Source: DATCJA01 sp050742335 (lineage in GTDB: Bacteria > Acidobacteriota > Vicinamibacteria > Vicinamibacterales > UBA2999). From it: 13,729 nucleotides of DNA. Below are positions 1 through 5,827 of the stretch, piece by piece (the first letter of the stretch is position 1; each line of letters opens with the position of its first letter). Location: the NCBI GenBank assembly GCA_050742335.1, contig JBOGIR010000586.1, positions 1 through 13,729 on the forward strand, written 5' to 3'. The position numbers and the translations under genes are program-made. The notes under the pieces were generated by a model, which had not been told where the DNA came from, made no database searches, and saw only the letters and a program-made list of their open reading frames with translations.

Positions 1-2247
1 GTCCCGGCCGTTCATGCCGGCCCGGCTGACACGCCAGCCGCACCGCAACGTCTGCTCGACCTTCCGGCCGATGTCGACGGACCCGCCCCTCCGATCTCTC
101 CCGCAACCATCTCTCGCGACGCGTCCGGCCGCGCGACGATTCGCGCCGTTCGCGTGACGACCCCGCTGCGGCTCGACGGCCTCCTCGACGAACCGTTCTA
201 CACCGGCGTGCCCCCGATTTCGGACTTCATTCAGCAGGAGCCGGAGGAGGGCGCGCCGGCGACCGAGAAGACCGAAATGTGGCTGGCGTTCGATGACGAC
301 AATGTCTACGTCTCGTTTCGAAGCTGGGAGAGCGAACCGGGCCGGTTGGTCGCCAACGAGATGCGCCGGGATGGTTCCAACATGTGGCAGGGCAACGACA
401 TCGTCGCTGTCTCGTTCGACACCTTTCTCGATCGCCGCAACGCGGTCGTCTTCATTACCAATGCCCTCGGCCCACGCTATGACGGCCAGGTCACCAACGA
501 GCGGCAATGGAATGGCGACTGGAACACGGTCTGGGATGTGAAGGCCGGACACTTCGAGGGCGGCTGGACCGTCGAGATGGCCATTCCATTCAAATCGCTT
601 CGGTATCGATCCGGCCGCGCGCAGATCTGGGGTGTCAACGCGTTCCGCACCAGCCGGTGGAGGAACGAGATCTCTTACGTCACGCGCGTTCCGGCCGCGC
701 GCGGGCAGTCGGGCCTCTACCAGGGTGCGTTTGCGGCGACGATGGTGGGCCTGGAGGCGCCCTCTGGATCCCGCCCCCTCGATCTCAAGCCGTATGTCAT
801 ATCCGACCTCACAACCAGTCGCGCCGGCACGCCGCCAGTCTCGAACGACCTGAACGGCGACGTCGGGCTCGACGTGAAGTACGGGCTGACGCAGAACCTC
901 ACCGCCGACTTCACGTACAACACCGACTTTGCCCAGGTCGAGGCCGACGAGCAGCAGGTCAACCTGACGCGGTTCAGCCTGTTCTTCCCTGAGAAGCGCG
1001 AATTCTTCCTGGAGAATCAGGGAGTCTTCGCCTTTGGCGGCGCTGCGGCCGGCGGATTTTCGGCCGGCGGTGACGTACCGATTCTCTTTTACAGCCGGCG
1101 AATCGGGCTCAATGACGGGCGCCCGATACCCATCGTTGCCGGTGCGCGCACCACGGGTCGGGCCGGGCGTTACACCCTGGGACTGCTCGACATTCAGACG
1201 GGACGCGAGTCGGGCGTGCGGCCGACGAATTTCTCCGTCGTGCGTCTGAAGCGCGATCTGTTCCAGCGCAGCAGCGTCGGGCTGCTGTTCACGGGCCGAT
1301 CGGTCGGGGAGAGCGGCCTCGGCACGAATGCGGTCTACGGCATCGATGGGACTTTCGGATTCTTCGACAACCTGAACGTGAATACGTACTGGGCCCGGAC
1401 GCGCACCGGCGGTCGATCAGGACAGGACAGCAGCTTCCGAGGACAGATCGATTACCAGGGTGATCGGTATGGTGCGCAGCTGGAGCACCTCATGGTGGGA
1501 GACAACTTCAATCCAGAGGCCGGCTTCGTGCGGCGTGACGACATCCGCCGCAGCGTCGGACAGTTTCGATTCAGCCCGCGGCCGAAATCGATCAGGGCGG
1601 TCCGCAGGTTCTTCTGGTCCGGCTCGATGGCGTACACCGAGAGCGGCGCCGGGCGCCTCGACACGCGCGAGTCGAACGGTGAATTCGCGATCGAGTTCCA
1701 GAACAGCGATCGTCTCAGCGTCACGCTGACCGACACCTATGAGTTTCTGCCGCGTGCGTTTGCGATCGCGCCCGGCATTACGCTGCCGGTTGGCACGTAT
1801 CATTACGACAACGTGCGCGTCCAGATGAATCTGGGACAGCGTCGGAAGGTGAGCGGTCAGTTCGCCGTAGATCGCGGAACCTTCTACAGCGGGAATAAGA
1901 CGACGCTCAGTGTGAGCCGCGGCCGGATGAATGCTGGATCGCGGTTGTCGGTGGAGCCTTCGTTTCTGCTCAACGTGGTCGATTTGGCGGAGGGCTCGTT
2001 TACGAATCAGCTCGTCGGCTCGCGCGTCACCTATGCGCTCACGACGCAGATGTTCACGAGCGCGTTGCTGCAGTTCAGCTCCAGCAGCCACGCCGTGAGC
2101 GCGAATGTGAGGCTGCGGTGGGAGTATCGTCCCGGCAGCGAGCTCTTCGTCGTGTTCAACGAGGACCGGGACACACTCGCCCGCCGCTTTCCTGCTCTCG
2201 CCAACAGGGCACTGATCGTCAAGATCAATCGCTTGTTTCGACCGTAG
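1..2247 (+). CDS. DUF5916 outer-membrane protein with CBM9-like N-terminal domain (5' partial)
   Basis: The reading frame is open from base 1, so the gene begins outside the window. The GTG at 154 is unlikely to be the start, because the in-frame sequence before it (RDASGRATIRAVRVTTPLRLDG) runs smoothly into the domain. The first ~240 codons form a CBM9-like beta-sandwich, with LDGLLDEPFY, SDFIQQEPEEGAPATEKTE, and GGWTVEMAIPFKSLRYRSG. The rest matches DUF5916: KYGLTQNLTADFTYNTDFAQVEAD, then SLFFPEKREFFLENQGVFAFG, then a region of alternating strands ending NRALIVKINRLFRP, as expected of an outer-membrane beta-barrel. Family function is not established; a role in outer-membrane binding or transport of glycans is only an inference from the CBM9 similarity. 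Two further DUF5916 genes lie downstream on the same strand. Confidence 0.9.
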   Translation, partial: VPAVHAGPADTPAAPQRLLDLPADVDGPAPPISPATISRDASGRATIRAVRVTTPLRLDGLLDEPFYTGVPPISDFIQQEPEEGAPATEKTEMWLAFDDDNVYVSFRSWESEPGRLVANEMRRDGSNMWQGNDIVAVSFDTFLDRRNAVVFITNALGPRYDGQVTNERQWNGDWNTVWDVKAGHFEGGWTVEMAIPFKSLRYRSGRAQIWGVNAFRTSRWRNEISYVTRVPAARGQSGLYQGAFAATMVGLEAPSGSRPLDLKPYVISDLTTSRAGTPPVSNDLNGDVGLDVKYGLTQNLTADFTYNTDFAQVEADEQQVNLTRFSLFFPEKREFFLENQGVFAFGGAAAGGFSAGGDVPILFYSRRIGLNDGRPIPIVAGARTTGRAGRYTLGLLDIQTGRESGVRPTNFSVVRLKRDLFQRSSVGLLFTGRSVGESGLGTNAVYGIDGTFGFFDNLNVNTYWARTRTGGRSGQDSSFRGQIDYQGDRYGAQLEHLMVGDNFNPEAGFVRRDDIRRSVGQFRFSPRPKSIRAVRRFFWSGSMAYTESGAGRLDTRESNGEFAIEFQNSDRLSVTLTDTYEFLPRAFAIAPGITLPVGTYHYDNVRVQMNLGQRRKVSGQFAVDRGTFYSGNKTTLSVSRGRMNAGSRLSVEPSFLLNVVDLAEGSFTNQLVGSRVTYALTTQMFTSALLQFSSSSHAVSANVRLRWEYRPGSELFVVFNEDRDTLARRFPALANRALIVKINRLFRP

Positions 2248-2310
2248 TATGTGATTCTCGTGTCGCGGCCTTCAGTCCGTGGACGTGGCTTGGCCGTACT
2301 ACCGCTTCTT

Positions 2311-2339
2311 CGCCGGCGGGCTGTTCTGGGCCACCGGCG
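2311..2339 (+). terminator. Possible weak terminator hairpin after the first DUF5916 gene
   Basis: A 9-bp arm (CGCCGGCGG, 2311-2319) can pair with 2331-2339 (CCACCGGCG) with one mismatch across an 11-nt loop, about 64 bp after the stop codon. There is no T-run after it, so it is at best a weak or Rho-assisted terminator. The rest of 2248-2410 shows no supported gene. Confidence 0.25.
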
Positions 2340-2413
2340 GCCTTCACGAGCCCCTTCATGGGTAACCCGAGTGTGGCGCGACGATGTGCTGTTCGGTACC
2401 AGTTAATTAATAG

Positions 2414-2733
2414 TTCCTATCGTCTCGGATGTTGAAATCGGCCGGCATCACGTGGCAGCACATCGTGCTGATGGCGCGTACCGGCCAGGTCACGGGCATC
2501 GCGGCGATGCACGAACGCATGGGCGACTGGCGTCCGTGCCGCACGACACGCGCAGTGAGGCCGCACGACACGCGTAGTGATTACGGGTATTCCAGGCGCC
2601 AAACTGCTGGTCGAGATCACCGCCCGTGGCGCCGCGGCGCGGATAGAGGCGTTACGAAAGTCCAACGCAGAGCCGGTTACGAATGACGCGTCGCACAACC
2701 CACACCAGATCTGCGACGGGGCAGGGCACTGAG
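2414..2733 (+). pseudogene. RidA/YjgF-family (Rid) protein remnant, N-terminally truncated and frameshifted
   Basis: From the ATG at 2429 the frame reads LKSAGITWQHIVLMARTG, then IAAMHERMGDWRPCRTTR. A second frame from about 2577 reads VITGIPGAKLLVEITARGAA. Together these resemble the C-terminal half of Rid (YjgF/YER057c/UK114) proteins: the helix with AG.tW..Iv, the MxxxxxxWRP/RTT segment and the P..LLVEI.A strand. About 60 N-terminal residues are missing, and an in-frame TAG lies at 2411. The two frames are joined across a 22-bp tandem duplication (2537-2580). Removing one copy puts both halves in a single frame and reads RTTRVVITGIPG. The 3' end overlaps the oppositely oriented receiver remnant. 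Family assignment comes from motif memory and is moderately sure. Confidence 0.5.
2537..2580. repeat. 22-bp tandem duplication (two copies, one mismatch)
   Basis: The unit CCGCACGACACGCGCAGTGA (2539-2558) recurs as CCGCACGACACGCGTAGTGA (2561-2580), with a period of 22 bp and a single C/T difference. Twenty-two is not a multiple of three, and the duplication sits exactly where the RidA-like reading frame shifts. Confidence 0.85.
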
Positions 2734-3028
2734 ACGACTGCCTCGAATCCGGACTTTGCCGCTTCCTGCTGGGTCGCGTAATCAGCTTCCTGCTGCAGCA
2801 GGACGATGAACGGGACCGTTCGCCCGGTCGTACTGTCGCGCAGGGCGTGGCAGCACGAGAGGTCGTCGGCTGTACGGACATCGAAAATAATGACGTCCAG
2901 CGCGAACTCGCCTGCCAGCACCAAAGCGTCCTCACCCGTCGCGGCCGCACCTGCCGGATTGCGTTTACGTACGTGACCTGAAGGTCCAGGTCCTTGGTCA
3001 CGATCAACGCGGCCCGGTGCGGTCTCAC
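2652..3028 (-). pseudogene. Stand-alone response-regulator receiver domain, frameshifted and degenerate
   Basis: From GTG at 3028 (minus strand) the product begins MRPHRAALIVTKDLDLQVTY, like beta-1/alpha-1 of a CheY receiver. Near 2950 the frame must shift by one base to continue GAAATGEDALVLAGEFALDV and IIFDVRTADDLSCC. It then reads PFIVLLQQEADYATQQEAA, KSGFEAVVSVPCPVADLV and WVVRRVIRNR, ending at a TAA at 2652-2654. The total is ~125 residues, a normal length for a single receiver. The beta-3 aspartate is present (FDVR). The acidic pair after beta-1 is altered (TKDLD), and the conserved K of the K-P motif appears replaced (SVPCP), so phosphorylation would be doubtful even before the frameshift. 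A sequencing indel cannot be excluded. Confidence 0.6.
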
Positions 3029-3044
3029 GGCTGGTATCGTGCTG

Positions 3045-3275
3045 TCAGACGCGAATCTTCCTCACCCAGATCGCGTTGTTCTCCCAATTCGACTTCTTGA
3101 GAGAGAGGTCGGCCGGCTGCGTGCGGCCGCGGCGATCGGTTGCCCGCGAGGCAATCGTGTGCGAGCCGGGTGGCAGGGGATCGAGCTCCAGCGTCCAGAA
3201 GACCCATGCATCTGCCGAACTCATGCCACGAGCAACTAGGCGGATGTTGCTTGGGTAGGCCGAGGAATCTGAGAT
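3045..3275 (-). pseudogene. C-terminal remnant of a sulfite-oxidase-type molybdenum enzyme (dimerisation domain)
   Basis: The minus-strand frame reads YPSNIRLVARGMSSADAWVF, WTLELDPLPPGSHTIASRAT, DRRGRTQPADLSLKKSN and WENNAIWVRKIRV before a TGA at 3045-3047. The pattern of W..W...PG.....RATD..G..QP followed by W..N...+I.V is typical of the Ig-like Mo-co oxidoreductase dimerisation domain at the end of sulfite oxidase/nitrate reductase family proteins. Upstream, the frame closes at a stop at 3276-3278, so only about 76 codons survive and the Mo-cofactor domain is gone. It is on the opposite strand from, and not homologous in this part to, the intact molybdoenzyme at 4169. The stop lies 16 bp before the receiver remnant's start, suggesting a former operon. 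Confidence 0.6.
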
Positions 3276-3334
3276 TCAGTCCTAGACCGCCGCGAGACAA
3301 CCGGCCCGGGTTGTTCGCTTTCCACACGAACCGT

Positions 3335-3786
3335 GTGAAGTTTCAGCACGGCCTGGCTTTCGATCTTTCTGCTGCTTCAACTGGATTCCCCTCGCGTGCC
3401 GGAGAAGGCGCGAGCTGTTGTCGATAGGGACCAGGACGGAGGTGTGCTGCCGGGCGTTGACATTACGGTTACCAATCTAGAGACCAGCTTGACCGCACAA
3501 CCATCACCAACGAGACCGGCACCTATGCCCTGACGAAATCTGCCACTCGGCACACCACCGGCTCGACGCGAGGCTGTCAGGGTTCCGAACGTACGTGCAG
3601 GCCGGGATCATCCTCCAGGTCAACAGCAGCCCGGTGATCAATCCGGTGCTCAACGTCGGAGAACTGACCGAGACGGTGGAAGTCGTCGCGTCTGCCGCAA
3701 TGGTGGAGACACGCGCCGTCGGTGTCGGCCAGGTCATGGAGAACGAGCGAATCCTGTCTCTGCCTTTGAACGGCCGAAACCTTCAG
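3335..3786 (+). pseudogene. TonB-dependent receptor, N-terminal remnant (carboxypeptidase-regulatory-like domain)
   Basis: Pieces in three frames together spell the start of an acidobacterial TonB-dependent receptor. They are AWLSIFLLLQLDSP (signal-peptide-like), VVDRDQDGGVLPGVDITVTN (frame of 3414), RTTITNETGTYALT (frame of 3494), RLDARLSGFRTYVQAGIILQ, NVGELTETVEVVASAAMVET and VGQVMENERILSLPLNGRN (frame of 3595). This is the usual order of the carboxypeptidase-regulatory-like domain, the ELTETVEV strand and the LPLNGRN start of the plug. At least two frameshifts, near 3490 and 3550, and possibly one near 3360, break it. Similarity stops right after NGRN at about 3786. About 130 residues remain of a protein that normally exceeds 900. 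The matching C-terminal end is found at 5740-5822. Confidence 0.8.
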
Positions 3787-3820
3787 GCCCGGCGATTTCG
3801 CCAACAATGTGCCCCCTCGG

Positions 3821-4143
3821 ATTTCCGATTTGCCTGTAGTACCGTATCCAGCGGATCAGTAGTCGCGCCTTGATTTTCGGGGTTCCTACGCAAGGAACCG
3901 CGCCAGAATGGGTGACACCCTGTGGGTGAGAAAGAATCCAAGCCCTTTCAGTTCACGTTCAACGGGTTCCTGAAGGTGGCGTTTCAGGGATCGCGCGTCA
4001 CCTCGGATGCTGGCTTGATTCTGGTCCGCGAGTTGGATGAACGCCTCGGCCTGGAGGCGATCATGGCTGAGCACCTGCGCGACTCTCGCCACGGACTGAA
4101 CACGCAGTTCCGGTTACCGGATCTTGGTGGCTAAATCGGAAAT
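3821..4143 (+). mobile_element. Internally deleted IS1380-family element bounded by terminal inverted repeats
   Basis: ATTTCCGATTT at 3821-3831, followed by GCC, is exactly inverted at 4133-4143 (AAATCGGAAAT, preceded by GGCT). These 11-bp perfect arms (about 14-15 bp with one gap) bound a 323-bp segment that begins with a transposase N-terminus. TCGG lies directly before the left arm (3817-3820) and one base after the right arm (4145-4148), so a 4-bp target duplication is possible but not clean. A full IS1380-type element is about 1.5-1.7 kb, so roughly 1.2 kb of the interior is missing. Two small stem-loops lie inside the left end: 3881-3899 (GGTTCCT/AGGAACC) and CACCC-TGT-GGGTG near 3916-3928. 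Confidence 0.65.
3922..4134 (+). pseudogene. IS1380-family transposase, N-terminal fragment
   Basis: Starting at GTG 3922, the 70-residue product contains KPFQFTFNGFLKVAFQG, SRVTSDAGLILVRELDERLG, and HLRDSRHGLNTQFRLPDL. This is the well-conserved N-terminus of IS1380-family (DDE) transposases, which are normally ~420-470 residues long. The frame ends GG-stop where the TAA is part of the right inverted repeat, so the catalytic domain has been removed and the N-terminus joined almost directly to the element's right end. The fragment cannot be catalytically active. Confidence 0.8.
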
Positions 4144-4154
4144 GTCGGTCTAAC

Positions 4155-4168
4155 CACGAAAGGGACAC
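4155..4168 (+). promoter_or_regulatory. Ribosome binding site of the cytochrome b/molybdoenzyme gene
   Basis: A purine-rich GAAAGGGA lies a few bases before the ATG at 4169, only ~15 bp outside the IS right end at 4143. It supports 4169 as the start. Any promoter must lie within or beyond the IS remnant. Confidence 0.6.
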
Positions 4169-5602
4169 ATGGCGCCGCGTCATCTCGCCATCGTTCGTCT
4201 CACCCACTGGATTGTCGTCTTCAGCGTCGCTGGACTGCTATTCAGCGGCGTGGGCATTCTCATCTCTCACCCGCGCCTGTACTGGGGCGAGACGGGCAGC
4301 GTGGGGACGGAGTCCCTCATCGATTTGCCCATCCCGTTCGTGATCGGTCCCTCGGTGTGGAACCGCCCCATTCATTTCTTGTTCGCATGGATGCTGGTGC
4401 TGGCAGGACTGGTCTATGTGGCCGGCAGCGCGGTCACGCGGCACTTCCGCAAGAATCTGCTGCCCGAAAGAAGCGACCTCGCGTGGAGCCGCATCATCGG
4501 TGCAATCCGCGAGCATGTGCGCTGGAACCGCGCGAGCACGAGTGTTGGCTCCAGCTACAACGTGGTTCAACGGCTGACGTATCTCGCCGTGGTGTTCGCG
4601 GTGTGTCCGGCGATCGTCTGGACGGGGCTGGCGATGTCGTTCGGGGTCACGTCGGTGTTCCCGATTCTCGCGACCGCGCTCGGTGGCCATCAGTCCGCCA
4701 GGACGCTTCACTTCGTCTCCGTCGTCGGATTGCTTCTGTTTGCCGTCGTCCACGTCGCGATGGTCTATCTGGCCGGATTCTGGGCCAACGTGTGGGCGAT
4801 GATCGCGAGAGCCGAACCGCAGGGCGCGAAGGCGCCGCGCGCGCCGCTCACACGGCGCACATTCATCACCGCCGGGCTGGCAACCGCGGCGGGCGCATCA
4901 GGGCTTGGCGCCGCGGTCCACCTCGCGGACCGTTACCGTTTGATCCCACCCAAGCACGGCGGGATTCTGGGAGTCGGCGAGACGCTGACGTACGCGAGCC
5001 AACGTCTGCTGACGTCGCGGTACTCGATGGCTCGCGAATTCTCACGCAGCGAGATATCGGCAATCGCGCCGGTCAACGGCCCGCATCCGATCGACGAGAC
5101 CTATCTGGCTCTGCTCGCGGACGGTTTCACGGACTGGCGACTGTCCATCGAAGGATTCGTGGCGCGTCCCATGTCGTTCTCGCTCGACGAGCTGAAACGC
5201 CTGCCGGCCGAAAGCCACATCTTGCTACACGCGTGCGAGGAGGGCTGGTCCTATATTGCCGAATGGACCGGCGTGCGGCTGGCCACGCTGTTGACGCTCG
5301 TCGACGTGCGTCCCCACGCGCGATACGTCGTCTTCGAGCCATTCCCGAACCCGAATCAGAGTCGGCGCATCGTGCGCGCTCTGTGGGACAGCATCGACAT
5401 GGCCGACGCGCTGCATCCGCAGACACTGCTCGCCTACGGCATGAACGGTGAGGCGTTGCCCACCGATCATGGGGCGCCGCTCCGCCTGCGCCTCGGACGC
5501 CATCTCGGCTACAAGAACACGAAATATCTGTCACGAATCGTCGTGACAGACCGCAGGGACCTGTACCGCCCGAGCCGCGGCACCTGGTACGGCGGCATCT
5601 GA
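4169..5602 (+). CDS. Fusion of membrane cytochrome b with a periplasmic molybdopterin-dependent oxidoreductase
   Basis: The protein has 477 residues. Residues ~1-220 form a cytochrome b561-like membrane domain with several hydrophobic helices and candidate haem histidines in RLTHWIVVF (H13), RPIHFLFAW, TLHFVSVVG and VVHVAMVYL. A short linker leads to an internal Tat-type signal, LTRRTFITAGLATAAG (RR at 229-230). It is followed by a molybdopterin-binding domain related to MsrP/YedY and sulfite oxidase, with HACEEGWSYIAEWTGVRL. Cys356 in that motif is the expected Mo ligand. YGMNGEALPTDHGAPLRL and YKNTKYLSRI complete the fold. No C-terminal Ig-like dimerisation domain is present, as in MsrP. 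The likely role is quinol-linked electron transfer to a periplasmic Mo site; the substrate cannot be told. The gene sits between two halves of a TonB-receptor remnant, just after an IS remnant. Confidence 0.85.
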   Translation: MAPRHLAIVRLTHWIVVFSVAGLLFSGVGILISHPRLYWGETGSVGTESLIDLPIPFVIGPSVWNRPIHFLFAWMLVLAGLVYVAGSAVTRHFRKNLLPERSDLAWSRIIGAIREHVRWNRASTSVGSSYNVVQRLTYLAVVFAVCPAIVWTGLAMSFGVTSVFPILATALGGHQSARTLHFVSVVGLLLFAVVHVAMVYLAGFWANVWAMIARAEPQGAKAPRAPLTRRTFITAGLATAAGASGLGAAVHLADRYRLIPPKHGGILGVGETLTYASQRLLTSRYSMAREFSRSEISAIAPVNGPHPIDETYLALLADGFTDWRLSIEGFVARPMSFSLDELKRLPAESHILLHACEEGWSYIAEWTGVRLATLLTLVDVRPHARYVVFEPFPNPNQSRRIVRALWDSIDMADALHPQTLLAYGMNGEALPTDHGAPLRLRLGRHLGYKNTKYLSRIVVTDRRDLYRPSRGTWYGGI

Positions 5603-5626
5603 GTCAGGCTCGTCGGGTTCCGAGTC

Positions 5627-5648
5627 TATGTAGTATCATCACTATATG
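5627..5648. promoter_or_regulatory. Imperfect palindrome over the antitoxin start: candidate autorepression operator
   Basis: TATGTAGT-ATCATC-ACTATATG is a dyad matching at 6 of 8 arm positions and rich in TAGT/ACTA. It overlaps the ATG at 5646. Phd/YefM antitoxins repress their own promoters through similar TAxTAC-type palindromes, so this may be the retained operator of the lost toxin-antitoxin locus. Confidence 0.4.
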
Positions 5649-5822
5649 AGGCTCGGACTCCGGGAAGCCAACCAGCGATTCTCGAAGGCCGTCAAGGCCG
5701 TTCGCGCTGGCAAAGAGGTCATCCTCACGGATCGCGGGCCCCTGAGCTCACCGACCTTCGGGCAGATCCGATCGGCGTTGGACCCGCGCATCCTGCAGTT
5801 CGCGCTGAAGTACTTCTTCTGA
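5646..5822 (+). pseudogene. Chimeric 58-codon ORF: Phd/YefM antitoxin N-terminus joined to TonB-receptor C-terminus
   Basis: The ATG at 5646 opens a 58-codon frame. Residues 1-31, MRLGLREANQRFSKAVKAV then RAGKEVILTDRG, are a clear Phd/YefM antitoxin DNA-binding N-terminus (strand, REANQRFS helix, G.EV.LTDRG hairpin). At about residue 32 the antitoxin pattern stops. The remainder, SPTFGQIRSALDPRILQF then ALKYFF, is the typical last strand of an acidobacterial TonB-dependent receptor, ending in aromatic F. The join is in frame and lies near 5740. No toxin gene follows, because the next gene converges on the other strand 5 bp later. The peptide could still be translated, but it lacks the toxin-binding tail. 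Confidence 0.7.
5740..5822 (+). pseudogene. TonB-dependent receptor, C-terminal remnant
   Basis: The last ~24 codons before the TGA at 5820-5822 read FGQIRSALDPRILQFALKYFF in effect. This is the conserved end of carboxypeptidase-regulatory-like TonB receptors in Acidobacteriota: FG.I..A.DPR..QFALKY.F with a terminal aromatic residue for barrel assembly. Strand and order match the N-terminal remnant at 3335-3786, so both may be ends of one gene whose middle has been lost. They could also come from two different receptors. Confidence 0.65.
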
Positions 5823-5827
5823 CGACG

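Noticed and set aside
1417..2091. A 224-codon minus-strand frame inside the first DUF5916 gene
   Set aside because: It is antisense to a well-supported domain-bearing gene, is rich in Arg as expected for a high-GC shadow frame, and shows no motif.
3025..3327. A 100-codon minus-strand frame over the molybdoenzyme remnant
   Set aside because: The neighbouring minus-strand frame (3045-3275) carries the recognisable dimerisation-domain motifs, so this longer frame is the shadow.
3140..3427. A 95-codon plus-strand frame before the TonB remnant
   Set aside because: No motif; it crosses two remnants on opposite strands. Its last part may hold the original start of the TonB receptor in a shifted frame, but not as an independent gene.
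3916..3928. CACCC-TGT-GGGTG hairpin at the transposase start
   Set aside because: A 5-bp stem with a 3-nt loop is too short to claim as a terminator or regulatory structure; noted only as part of the IS left end.
4357..5451. A 364-codon frame inside the cytochrome b/molybdoenzyme gene
   Set aside because: It overlaps a gene with clear motifs in another frame; its Arg-rich composition marks it as a shadow of GC-rich coding DNA.
5603..5626. Possible terminator after the molybdoenzyme gene
   Set aside because: No stable stem with a T-run is visible in this short gap.
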